A stretch of 64,000 nt of DNA, taken from positions 14,598,475-14,662,474 of the forward strand of contig JAKTNV010000011.1 in NCBI GenBank assembly GCA_022747635.1. The letters run 5' to 3'. Source of the DNA: Hetaerina americana. Lineage: Eukaryota; Arthropoda; Insecta; Odonata; Calopterygidae. A program made the position numbers and the translations under genes. Positions 37,531 to 47,221 of the stretch are shown here, piece by piece. Under the pieces are notes generated by a model. The model ran no database searches. It worked only from the letters and a program-made list of their open reading frames with translations, and had not been told where the DNA came from. The first letter of the stretch is position 1. Each line of letters starts with the position of its first letter.

Positions 37531-38145
37531 TGTAGAAACAGTCATTGCCTTTCTGGTGTCTTTTCAAAGCGTTACGGCTAACTTATCCCATTCCGAATCA
37601 TCCCTCTTGTCCCTTTCGAGATGCTCTCCGCCCCTTTTCGACCCAAGAGGAGTCCTTCCAGTCATGTGTGGAGAAAAAAAGGATCCAGGATTCCTTGTCC
37701 CTAGGGAATCCTCCATTTCTGTCCCTTTCCTACCACTGCCCAACCCTTTCTATCTCTCTCTAACTCTCCATCTCTCTCTCTCTCTCGATCCACTGCTATT
37801 TCTTCCGCTCCCTCTCTCATCCCCTGTCCCCCGGAATCCCTCCGCTGTTGATGACTTCATGGTCGCTGACTCAGTTTATGGCCCACGTGGAAATGGGCGA
37901 GGGAGGGAGGAGTGAGTGAGCTGTGCGTGGAAATCGAGGTTTGGAGTGGGTCGGGATGCAAATATTTTTTTTTCCTTTTTGTTTTGTTTTACTTAATTTT
38001 TTTCGTCCCGCACGCCGCCCTTGTGCGCGTGGAGAGCCTATTAATTTACTTTTCCCCTTTCCCCCTCCACCTCTCCAAATTTACCCCGCAAAATGTCCTC
38101 TCGCATTTTGTCTCCTAGAGACCCCACCAAACTTCCCCTCATAAG
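37531..38145. other. unassigned, C/T-rich DNA
   Basis: Contains CT-dinucleotide runs (37750-37790). The 136-residue frame at 37505-37915 is a low-complexity S/L/P-rich translation and is not called. Confidence 0.45.
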
Positions 38146-38830
38146 CCCTCATCCTAAACCATCCTCCCAAACTCCGTACCAAAGTCCTCAATTACACGCC
38201 TTCTAACCTATGCTTCTAAACCCACCTCCTAAAAACCTCTCCAAAACCTCCCTCCGCCTAAACTATCTACCGAATTCGCTCTCCTAACCTCCCCACATAA
38301 ACCCCGAACAAACTCGCCGTATTAAACTCTCGTCCTAAACCGGCATCCTAAACCCGAACCAAATTCTCTTTCCTAGCGGCCATACCTAAACCCCCAACCA
38401 AATTCTCCCTCCTTAATCATCTATTCAAACACACCCCTTAACCTACCCTCCTAAACCACCCCTCTAGATCTCCCATTCAATGACCCTTTGTGGAAACCTT
38501 ATTTTACCTTCCTCAATGTCCCCCTTTTAAAATTACTTCAAAACGACTTCTTATATTGCCTCCTAAATTCTCTTCCTAAATTCTCCACATAAATTCTCCA
38601 CCTAAACTCCTTTCCAAACTGACCCTGCATTCCCTTACCTACACCCTCGTTCTAACCGTTCCTCCTAAATCCCCCTCCACTGACCCCCTCCTAATGCCCC
38701 AACTTATCCCTGCCATTACACCATCCTGCTAAAGACCTCTCCTAAACTCCCTACTATCCGACCCCCCCCCCTGCAAATCACCCTCCTAAGCACCCCCCCA
38801 AAATCTTCCCCTCCCCCCTAGGCCTCCTCC
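38146..38830 (+). repeat. degenerate C-rich minisatellite (CCTAAAC-like)
   Basis: About fifteen loosely spaced CCTAAA/CCTAAAC motifs are separated by CTCC-type spacers. The plus strand has very little G over nearly 700 bp. The period is irregular. It recalls, but does not match, the arthropod telomere strand (CCTAA)n. Confidence 0.6.
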
Positions 38831-39485
38831 ACATCCCCTTCAATCCCCCTCTTCATTTCTTGAGCCGCCCTCTTCATCACGTCTGCTCGCAAGTCTTCCC
38901 CACCTGAAAGGGAGAAAGTGTCCCGCGACACGAATTTCGATGGTCCAAACTTTTTGAGTCCACATTGAGCCTCCTGGCAGACACTCGCCAAATTAAATCA
39001 GAAGTGGTTTTGCAACACGGGGTGGACGAGACACGGGAAATAAACGGGGGGAGGAGAAGGGTTCGAGGACCCTTCCGCGCAGGACGGTGCCGTTATAATG
39101 ATGCCTGCGTGAGTTCGCACCATACCGACGGTTAATTTTTTTAGGGTGACGTAAATTTTGCCGTTACCTCGTCACAGGCGACGCTGATGTCCCACCGCAC
39201 TATCCAGCTCTATAGCATTGATCTTTGCGCGTGGGTTGCCCATCGCGTGCGTTAGGGTGCCGTGTAAAGCTCGAAGAAAATTCATTGTTGTGGCATTATA
39301 TGAAGTTAACGTTTGCAAAAAAGATGAACTAAAGAAAAATTCAAAAAAGAGAAAAACTCTCATCTTTATATTAGAATTATTTGTATATCCTCATACTCTT
39401 TTGAAGGTTCTCGCGACCACCGAAAAACTTAAGTAAATCGTTTTTATATGTTGTAAGTATTTTGCTCATGCTAAATAAATTAATA
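38831..39485. other. unassigned DNA
   Basis: GC-richer part at 38900-39190, then AT-rich. No gene recognised. Confidence 0.45.
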
Positions 39486-39508
39486 AATATATATTATGTA
39501 TATATAGT

Positions 39509-39556
<48 letters not shown>
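39486..39556. repeat. (TA)n microsatellite
   Basis: Interrupted TA array. Confidence 0.9.
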
Positions 39557-39559
<3 letters not shown>

Positions 39560-39566
39560 TACACAT

Positions 39567-39718
39567 ATATTAGTATATTCAGAGACGAAGAGGAACCTGA
39601 TGTAGAGTAGGATGTTGTGTTTTGCTACGAGTCACAAATATTTATTTAGGAGCTTTGCCCATCCAAAAACCTACCTTAACCGGTAGATTTCCTAATAATA
39701 ATAATAATATTAGTATAT
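39567..39718 (+). mobile_element. 128-bp RTE-like 3' stub with 12-bp target-site duplication
   Basis: ATATTAGTATAT occurs at 39567-39578 and again at 39707-39718. Between them is only the last 128 bp of the RTE family: the end of the ORF (GAGACGAAGAGGAACCTGAT), the 3' UTR, the CTACC(TTAACC)GGTAG hairpin and a TAATAATAATAATAAT tail. A minimal, extremely 5'-truncated insertion. Confidence 0.95.
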
Positions 39719-39729
39719 AAAATTCAAAA

Positions 39730-39757
39730 TTCGCGATACTTTTTTAACAGACCTCGA
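39730..39757. repeat. mariner-type terminus (solo)
   Basis: TCGCGATACTTTTTTAACAG followed by ACCTCG matches the terminus at 40617-40641 in the same orientation. Confidence 0.55.
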
Positions 39758-39942
39758 CCCCAAAAATAAATATGTGAGTGTCCTTCCTCTATGTTTCTAT
39801 GTTTTAAAAATCTACATCTGTGTTTTTATATATTTGTGCGCCGCCGAAGAGCGTTCCTTTTCGAAGTTCGATACATACACACACACATATATATATATAT
39901 GTACACACACACATATATATATATATATATATGTGTGTGTGT

Positions 39943-40643
39943 ACGAGGTATATTCATAACGTAAGGGCCGTTTGCCTATATTTTAGTCTGTTGCAGTCGG
40001 TGAATTTAAACAAGAGGCGGATATGAATACAGCACACGAATACTCTTCGACACGTACTAAAATGGAGTCTGGTAGTTAGGAAATAATATATGTGTAATTT
40101 TACATCACGGAAAGAAAATTTTATTTTTAAGCTTCTCTCATAATTTTCCCCATGATTCTTGCGTTTGAAAAATCATTCCCATTACACTGTGAATAAACAT
40201 AATTTCCCATGTCGGGAATCGAACCCGGGCCTTCTGGGTGGAAGCCAACTATCCTAGCCACTAGACCACATGGGACATTGAGACATCGTGGGGATATCCA
40301 TCGTAATCCCTAATCCTTTGGAATTCACTGCTTGCTATGTGATTAACGTAATAAAGCTTGTTTTCTTTGATTTTAAAGGGTATTTACTTTACCAGTAATG
40401 CTTTCCTCTGACGGAAGTTGATTCAATTTACGGATTTTCGCTTATGAAAAAATATCTTCTCTATTCCATGATAAATTCAAAGGGTTCATTTCGTAACTCA
40501 TTTTTTCATATCAAATCCTCAAATAAATATAGAAAAAATCCCTATGAGGGCATAATAGATATTTATAATATTTGGGGAAAAAATATTCATTCATAATTTT
40601 TGAGAAAACACGAAAGTCGCGATACTTTTTGAACAGATCTCGT
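39943..40643. mobile_element. possible mariner-type element containing a tRNA-like gene
   Basis: The left end CGAGGTATATTCATAACGTA and the inverse of the right end CGAGATCTGTTCAAAAAGTA share a pattern typical of mariner termini (CGAGRTNTRTTCA...). The left end follows TA. No transposase coding is seen inside. The pairing of these two ends is tentative. Confidence 0.35.
40204..40275 (-). tRNA. tRNA-Glu-like gene with UCC anticodon
   Basis: The minus strand folds as a full 72-nt tRNA. The acceptor stem TCCCATG/CATGGGA is perfect, the D-arm is GTCT...GGAT, and the T-arm is CCGGG-TTCGATT-CCCGA with one C-A mismatch. The A-box (TGGTCTAGTGG) and B-box (GGTTCGATTCC) are intact. The body and acceptor match eukaryotic tRNA-Glu, but the anticodon loop is CTTCCAC, so the anticodon is UCC (Gly codons) instead of UUC. 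The anticodon stem has one mismatch. The nearest T-run terminator on this strand is about 40 nt away. It could be a pseudogene, a TE-borne copy or a remolded tRNA. Confidence 0.72.
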
Positions 40644-41688
40644 GTAATTTTTTTATCCGTGGGCGTATTTTACCGCATACCTATCTCAAAGGTAAATTTT
40701 TGACTACCCCAAGCAGATTTTTATTATTAAGTATCGTGGGAACTTCATATTTCTTTCTTCATTTCCACGTAACCTCTGTTTCCCTTCACGTTGTATAGAC
40801 AGCCGACTTTTCCTATCCCTAATCCGCTTTCACAGCTTTTATCCCTTTTATCACGGCCTTCAACAAAGTTGACCCTCTCTCCAATTCACTCCTATATTTT
40901 GTGATGTTATTATGCTTCATAGACTCTGCCCTGTTTACTCAATAGAAGACCTAGTCTAAATCAATGATGCAATCTTTTGATTTTACTCCACCTTCATTTG
41001 CGTTAATGTAATACATACCGCTGTGGCATCACGAATAATCGGCATAGGCAAACAGAATTTTCATGACTTGGCTACTTTCTGAATATGAGGCGATTGTTTC
41101 GTTAATTCTCCAGCATTAAATTGTAACCTTTCTAACAACAGCATCCATTTCAGTTTTTTAGATAAACAAAAGATTAATACCGCAGTTATGGAGAATAATT
41201 ACCGGTAAGATTTATTAGGTAGGTCTGCTCCTCACTCAACTGCTGTTAACCCAAATGTCAAACGGTTTCCGTCCGTCTAGGGTATATGTATTTTATGGAC
41301 TCTGATGGTTTGGCTCTTAGGACAGAAATAATATTTCCTTCTGTAACCAAGTAAGAATAGCTTTTTTAAGATCCCAGCGGCAGAAGGGTCCTTAATTCTT
41401 CCAGAGAGCATACAAAATAACTTTCCTTCATTTTGAACAAAACACAAAAATTAATGATCATCATGAGTTATGTATGCATCGAAGAGAACAAACGAAGAAG
41501 TGCTTTATTAGTGGTAAGGGAGTACAGAAGAAAGTCATTGGTAGAAATTCGAAATTTTTCATTTGGAAATTCGTGTCAATTTTTTCAGGAGATACTGTGA
41601 AGCAGTTGAAGATTGAAAAATATATAAGAATGTTGAACAAGCGATGTTGAGAGAGTAAAGTTAATTGCCTTCAAAGGAATCTTCGAAA
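40644..41688. other. unassigned DNA
   Basis: AT-rich with no recognised feature. Confidence 0.5.
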
Positions 41689-42193
41689 GAATCAAGGTGG
41701 GGATCGAGATGGTGCGGGGGCTAACGCACTTGATTCCCACCCAGAGGGCCCGGGTTCCGTTAAGTGTTACGTCATGCGCAGTGACTGATTGTTACCAGTT
41801 CCGACGATTCCAATTGCAGAATTCGGCCAATTGAAAGAAAATCCATTGTCGTACGCGGTAGCATGTCAACGAGGTGCCCTAATTTTTACGAATTCCCCCA
41901 TTATCCGAGATGGATTATACGAGTACTAACCTGCGCTTTCCCGGCGGTGTTGAATATTTTTCAGGGGTATCCCGATCCCTACTTGAGGTGCTTTGTGGAG
42001 GGAACTTTGAGTGAGTACGCCGTCCGTCGAATGGGACGTTAAGCTGCAGACCCCCTGGCGCCTTTCGTTAAGAGTAGGCTAATGCCGACGCCGGGTTTCT
42101 CTCCTCCCTTCATCCTTTCCTGTCCATCCCCTATGGCGCAAATGACCTCAGCTGTCGGTCGCCGCCCCTAAATACTACTACTAGGAATCAAGG
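41689..42193 (+). repeat. SINE-B copy split by a ~178-bp insertion
   Basis: The body 41698-42184 is flanked by GAATCAAGG (41689-41697 and 42185-42193), a target-site duplication. The head GGGATCGAGATGGTGCGGGG and the tail part (GTGTTGAATATTTTTCAG ... ACTACTACT) match 48708-49016. The B-box is interrupted: CGGGTTCC ends near 41758 and the body resumes at about 41937 with CGGCGGTGTTG. The inserted segment is not recognised. Confidence 0.88.
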
Positions 42194-42289
42194 CATACTG
42201 GAAGGAATTTCATACATAGAGCTGAAGGAGTACATAGAGGAATCAGTACATAAAGCTGAAGAATAAGTTATTGCATTATACTAAATTGC

Positions 42290-42775
42290 ATGTTTTAAAG
42301 ATAGCATTTCGCGTCGTAACGTTATCTTTCACTGGTTGGACCTCAGTACCATATGCAGGGAAACTGCATGGAATCATCATGAAGTTGGATTGATTGCCGA
42401 ATTAGATAGCATTCAGCATAGGGGAGCTAGATTTATGAAACGCTGTTTTGACAAACTGATTAGCGTCTATAAATTATTAGATGACTAGGTTTGGAATCAC
42501 TCACGGAACGAAGGTTAAATGACAGATTAAATTTCTTGGCGTTGAAAATGTGTTATTAGCTCCATCGTGCTGTGGTAGCAGAGGTCATGTCAATAAAATT
42601 AAAGAGATTAACTGAAGAACAGTTAGATGTAAGATGGCATTATTCCCATGAACGATAAGGGATCAGAATGACGTTATCCGACTTGGCCAGGGGGTAATAA
42701 TTTGGTGTCAAAAGAAGTCTAGTGTGTAATCATCCCTTGTCACGCACTCTAGCGGTGGCTTGCAATATACCTTGT
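42290..42775 (+). mobile_element. CR1-like LINE 3' part, first half of a composite
   Basis: The blocks run from an EVGLIAELDSIQHRGARFMK-type segment through the KIREIN-type block to the decayed hairpin CCCTTGTCACGCAC...GGTGGCTTGCAAT. It passes without a break into RTE 5' sequence at about 42776, as at 13503. Confidence 0.82.
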
Positions 42776-43175
42776 ATGAAGTATGAAGTTGGTCACCTAT
42801 GCCAGATAAGTCGAAGGGTGGCAGCAAGACGTAATGTGGTCCGCGCAGCGTCTGTTCCTCAGTGAGGCGGCGGCAAAGGCGTCTGACCCCAGTAGGGAGG
42901 CCATTGAGTGGTGGTGTCATGTAAAGAACACCATTAAGAAAGGCGGCTGGAAACCACCTCAATGATTATTCCCAAGATTTCTATGACGGACAGTATGGAG
43001 AAAATTAGTCCTACAGGACTCGGCCCAATCGGCCGCGTGTCGTGCTCGGTAGTGGGTCATCTCAGAATATCCTTACAAAGCGACTATGGCAGCACAGAAT
43101 ACGACCCAATTAGTTGGAATAGGGTCATGGAATGTTAGGATAGGGAAAACAAAAAGATAGGGAGCGTAGTGAGCA
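42776..43175 (+). mobile_element. RTE-like LINE 5' region and start of the endonuclease ORF
   Basis: Shares CAGCGTCTGTTCCTCAGTGA and the GCGTCTGACCCCAGT and GGCCCAATCGGCC segments with 13503-14345. At 43120-43150 the frame reads IGSWNVRIGKTK, which looks like the opening of the endonuclease domain (compare the canonical IGSWNVRTL start). Coding similarity stops soon after. Confidence 0.75.
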
Positions 43176-43478
43176 AAGAGAAAGCGACTGATTCATGATC
43201 GAATTTTAGTGGTGATCATTTTGAGCAGAAAAAGAAGCGGAACCAACGAACTTGGTCTTTGTTCACGTATGCAATGCATCTGGTATACGTAATATTCCCT
43301 TTTATCTTGTCTGCGTCAAGAATTTCGTCCTCCATTTGCAGTGGACTTGCTCCAAGCCTCAAACAATGATCCAGGTTTGCTAAAAAAAGTTATGAACAGT
43401 CATGAGTGTACGGCTAAGACCCTGAAAAAAAGCCCAGTTTTCCAAGCAGTCGATTGACGAAATAAAGTAGAATACGTT
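43176..43478. other. unassigned segment between RTE 5' and 3' parts
   Basis: No endonuclease similarity is visible where it would be expected. Confidence 0.4.
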
Positions 43479-43501
43479 GATATATATATATATATATATC
43501 T
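43479..43501. repeat. short (TA)n tail of SINE-A
   Basis: Lies at the 3' end of the minus-strand SINE-A. Confidence 0.85.
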
Positions 43502-43768
43502 AAACCATAAACACAGTAATCAACCCGACGGTCGGTTTGTTGGTGATGATAGAGTTCACCTAGTACTAAGCCCGACGTTGTGTGAAATTCACACATCAGG
43601 GTAGGGGGGCCAGTTCCTTTCCCTGTGCCGGTTATGGTTTCCCAGGAACACCTGGTACCCAAAAAATCACATAGCTTGGGTGGAGCTGCAGGTGCCCAGA
43701 GCTTGCCCGGGAATCGAACCCGGGACCCTCCAGTCAGCAGTCCAACGCTCTACCCACTGGACTACCGC
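43502..43768 (-). repeat. SINE-A, full copy
   Basis: The tRNA-like head has an A-box region GTAGTCCAGTGGGTAGAGCG and a perfect B-box GGTTCGATTCC (43709-43719 region). It ends GTGTTTATGGTTTA followed by TA repeats. The head abuts RTE coding sequence at 43769, so it either inserted into that RTE copy or landed at its 5' truncation point. Confidence 0.92.
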
Positions 43769-45282
43769 AAGGGAGATGAAATTAAATAAGGCCGTGGGGG
43801 TAGATAACATTCCCGTGGAACATTTAAAATGCTTAGGAAAATGTGGTAGGAAGAGGCTATATGGACTAATCCGTAGCATTTATGAGGAGGGAATCTGGCC
43901 GGAAGACTTTCTCAGATCAGTTTTAGTTCCTATTCCGAAAAAGGTAAAGGCCACGTCATGTGAGGAGTATAGGACAATTAGTTTGATATCCCACGCAGCT
44001 AAAGTTGTTCTCAGGATCATAAACAAAAGGATAGAGAATAGGGCAAATGATTACTTAGGGGATGATCAGTTTGGGTTTAGGAAGGGGAGAGGTAGGCGTG
44101 ATGCCATTGCAGTAATGAGATTATTAATCGAGAGGAATTTAGAACACAACCAGGACGTATTTGCCTGTTTCGTAGATTTCGAAAAAGCGTTTGATAGAGT
44201 GAATTGGGAAAAACTGATGAGTATTCTGCAGAAAATAGGAATAGATTGGAGGGAAAGGAGGCTAATCCGCAACCTGTACATGTCTCAGACAGTTCATGTG
44301 CGGGTGGGAAACGGGGAGTCAGGATGGGCAGTGTTAGGAAGGGGTGTAAGGCAGGGTTGCCCATTATCACCGTTGCTGTTCAACCTGTATGCAGAGGAAA
44401 TGATCAAAGAGGCATGGGAAGAACTCGAGGTAGGAATGAAAGTGGGCGGGGAATTCGTAAAATCAGTTAGGTTTGCTGATGACCAAGCTCTAATTTGTCA
44501 GTCAGCCAAGGGGCTGCAAGCATTGCTGAGTGAATTGGAAATTCAGTGCGACAGGTATGGGATGAGAATCAATATTAATAAAACAAAGGTTATGCGATTT
44601 TCTAGAAAGAAAAAGGCCAAGCTTAACATTAAACTAGGAGGGCAAAAACTATAGCAGGTAGAACAGTTTACGTATCTCGGTAGTGTTTTGGACCAACACG
44701 GTCAAAGTAGTAGGGACGTAAGGAGAAGAATTGCGCTAGGCAAAGAGGCTTTCACAAGGAGGAGGGAGTTGATGACGGGGACGTTGAGTGAGGATGTTAA
44801 GAAAAGACTCGTAAAAACTTTGATATGGAGCGTAGCTATGTACGGCGCGAAAACGTGGTCATTGAAGCAGGAGGACAGACGTAGATTGGAGGCTTTTGAA
44901 ATGTGGGTGTGGAGAAGAATGGAGAAGGTGAAATGGACAGAGAAGAAAACAAATGAGGAAGTACTTGGTATGGTGGGCGAAGAGAGGGGTTTGTTGGGAG
45001 CAATCCTATGGAGGCAGGAAAAGTGGATGAAGGGGGTGTTGACCGGCAGTGGGATGTTGAAGACTGTGATAAAGGGTAGAATGTTGGGCAAAAGAGGAAA
45101 GGGAAGGAACAGGATAGGGATGTTGGACGGGATGAAGGGCGGAAGAAAGTACTCAGAGATGAAGAGGGACCTGATATAGAGTACGATGATGGATTTTGTG
45201 TTTTGTTAGGAGTAATACAATATTTGTTTGGTAGTTTTGTCCATCCAAAAACCTACCTTAACCGGTAGATTACCTTAAAAAA
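43769..45282 (+). mobile_element. RTE-like LINE, RT domain to 3' end
   Basis: The best-preserved RT in the window. It starts at the REMKLNK block (compare 57040) and ends with the CTACC(TTAACC)GGTAG hairpin at about 45255. The tail here is an A-run leading into TA repeats instead of (TAA)n. Confidence 0.93.
43776..45179 (+). pseudogene. RTE-like reverse transcriptase with one internal stop
   Basis: About 468 codons. It contains PIPKKVKA, YRTISLISHAAKVVLRIINK, DQFGFRKGRGRRDAIAVM, CFVDFEKAFDRVNW (RT motif A), RGVRQGCPLSPLLFNLYAEE (motif B), SVRFADDQALICQ (catalytic FADD) and MRININKTKVMRFSRKKKA. The C-terminal region carries LEAFEMWVWRRMEKVKWTEK and ends at KRDLI. A single TAG at 44652-44654 interrupts it where other copies have GAG (Glu). 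The upstream endonuclease half is missing. Confidence 0.93.
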
Positions 45283-45342
45283 ATATATATATATATTTAT
45301 TTATATATATGCATATGTTATGTATGTATATATGTGTATATG

Positions 45343-45373
<31 letters not shown>

Positions 45374-45450
45374 TAATTTATTTATATACTCACCTCTCCT
45401 GTGTTCGTCCTTTCTATCTCTTTTCCTTATATCTATTTCCATATGAATGA

Positions 45451-45481
<31 letters not shown>

Positions 45482-45483
45482 TA

Positions 45484-45525
<42 letters not shown>
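45283..45525. repeat. TA-rich tract with a decayed 457-bp-unit fragment
   Basis: Interrupted TA arrays surround 45389-45448, which matches GTGTTCGTCCTTT...CCTTATATCTATTTCC of the 457-bp unit. Confidence 0.75.
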
Positions 45526-45617
45526 CGAGAGTGTTCTGAAAAATTTCCGACATAACAAAGATACAAGACATTTTTTCTGAAATTTTCTTAGGTCGGAATC
45601 TTTTCAGACCACCCTCG
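45526..45617. mobile_element. 92-bp mariner-type MITE
   Basis: The left terminus CGAGAGTGTTCTGAAAAATT and the inverse of the right terminus CGAGGGTGGTCTGAAAAGAT pair over about 27 bp with a few mismatches. Little sequence lies between them. TA precedes the left end, and the right flank is CA. Confidence 0.8.
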
Positions 45618-45985
45618 CAAGTGTAATATATTCAAAGTATAAAAATATATATTTCATAATTTTTTCACAATCAGTTTAAGTTATGTTTTTTTGTAATTTA
45701 AGATTTCAATTCATTCACCACATTGAGGAATTTATGGCAATTACAATTTAGGATTCTTTCTCTGGCTGTTATATCGTTTACAAACGTAAGTTATAAGGCA
45801 TCCTTAAATGTGTGCGTGTATCTATACACACTCACTGCTGGACTGCCACTTCAAATAGACACAAAACAGAACGTAACGCTCACCGCTGCTTTAAAGCCTC
45901 GATGTATGCACAACACTTTTCTTCAGAAGGTAGAGTAGGAATCAGGGTGAGTGTGAGTCTGCGTGTGTCTATATATAAAAATAGT
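45618..45985. other. unassigned DNA
   Basis: No recognised feature. Confidence 0.45.
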
Positions 45986-46138
45986 CTATATAGTATATAT
46001 ATATATATATATATAGTATATATAAATATATACTCATATACACACACGCATATATATATATATACCTGTATATTTATTTTTATATATACATACATACACA
46101 CACTACACTCACATATATACGTATGTGTGTGTGTACTC
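45986..46138. repeat. mixed TA/CA/GT microsatellite
   Basis: Interrupted TA, CA and GT runs. Confidence 0.9.
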
Positions 46139-47221
46139 ATACTCTCTCTCCTGCTCCCTCCTCCCACTTCGGGTGTGGTGTTTTGGATGGAGGGGGTGAA
46201 GTCTTCCGCGAAGGGGTTGCACTGGGAAGGGGTGAAAACGGGAACGTCGGAATGAGATACTCCTCCATTGGTGAAGAGAGAGAGAGAAGGGATGAGGGGA
46301 GAGGTGGAGGAGCGAGTGGGTTGAGGGGTGGGGGGTGGAGGGGCAATGAGAGGGGAAAGTGTGGGAGGAGAGGCGCGTCTGAGGGGTACAGAGGAGGTCC
46401 CCTTTGGAAGTCAGTCTCGTCTCGACGCCAGGGAAGAGATTTCAGAGCTTCCTTGCTCTGAAGTGTCCGCCAGTGTATCACGTGCGCCGCCAGGATTATC
46501 TCCTGCCCCACATATCTCTCTCCCTTCCATTTTTCAGTGTTGTCCCCTGCCCCCGAGTTTTTTTTATATGAAGCGGAGAGGATTTTTCTCCCGAATGGGA
46601 AGTTGCATGAGTGTATATCTCTCCGTCTGATATACACACGCGTGCGCCAACCGCCATCTCTCGACTTTATTGTCCTGCCCTCTCACCTTGAAGAATTCAG
46701 AGTCGAGATAGTTTTTCGGCGGGAAGAGTTTCGACCTGTTGTTGTACCTGCAGGATATACCCCTTAGCCTCCAGACTTCTTGCCTTGGGATACCTCGAAA
46801 GGTAAACTCACCTCTTGTATAATCCTAACCACGCAACTCTTGCTTGCCGCACGGAGAAATGTTGGGGAATTTAATTCCAAGGTGTTTCAGTCTCTTTACC
46901 AATGTTTTTCAAGGTTTCGTCCCATACAGTAGCATTATTATATTTGCACCAGAAGGCTCCTGAGATTGTTAACACTCCGCTATACTGTTCTCTTTGACAT
47001 GAGATCCTGATCATCTTCGCTGCAACATCGTTAGAGATATACTTGCATCATCCAAGCCGTTCGAAACTAACCCTCGATTAATTTTAGCTGTGACTGACCT
47101 TTGGGAAAATCCAGCACACTTCTTTTGGGTTCTTTCCCGTGAATAATCTTCGGCTGTTCTAAAATTAGTGGTCATTTTGTCCTTTAAAAAATATATATAT
47201 TTGTTAGGAAAAGTTATTATT
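46139..47221. other. unassigned, strand-biased DNA
   Basis: G/A-rich at 46180-46400. The open frames across it on both strands (166 residues on minus at 46137-46637) are low-complexity and carry no domain. Confidence 0.45.

Noticed and set aside
37505..37915. 136-residue frame upstream of the C-rich tract
   Set aside because: S/L/P-rich low-complexity sequence across CT repeats.
38146..38830. True telomere repeat (CCTAA)n
   Set aside because: Motif spacing and sequence are too irregular. Kept only as a degenerate minisatellite.
43680..43775. N-terminal extension of the RT frame starting inside SINE-A
   Set aside because: The first ~32 codons are SINE-A sequence read through by chance. RTE homology begins at about 43776.
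44066..45091. Antisense frames opposite the RTE ORF (also at 25540-25845 and 57333-57548)
   Set aside because: Shadows of the real coding strand.
46137..46637. 166-residue minus-strand frame and overlapping plus-strand frames
   Set aside because: Compositionally biased, mutually overlapping, with no motif.
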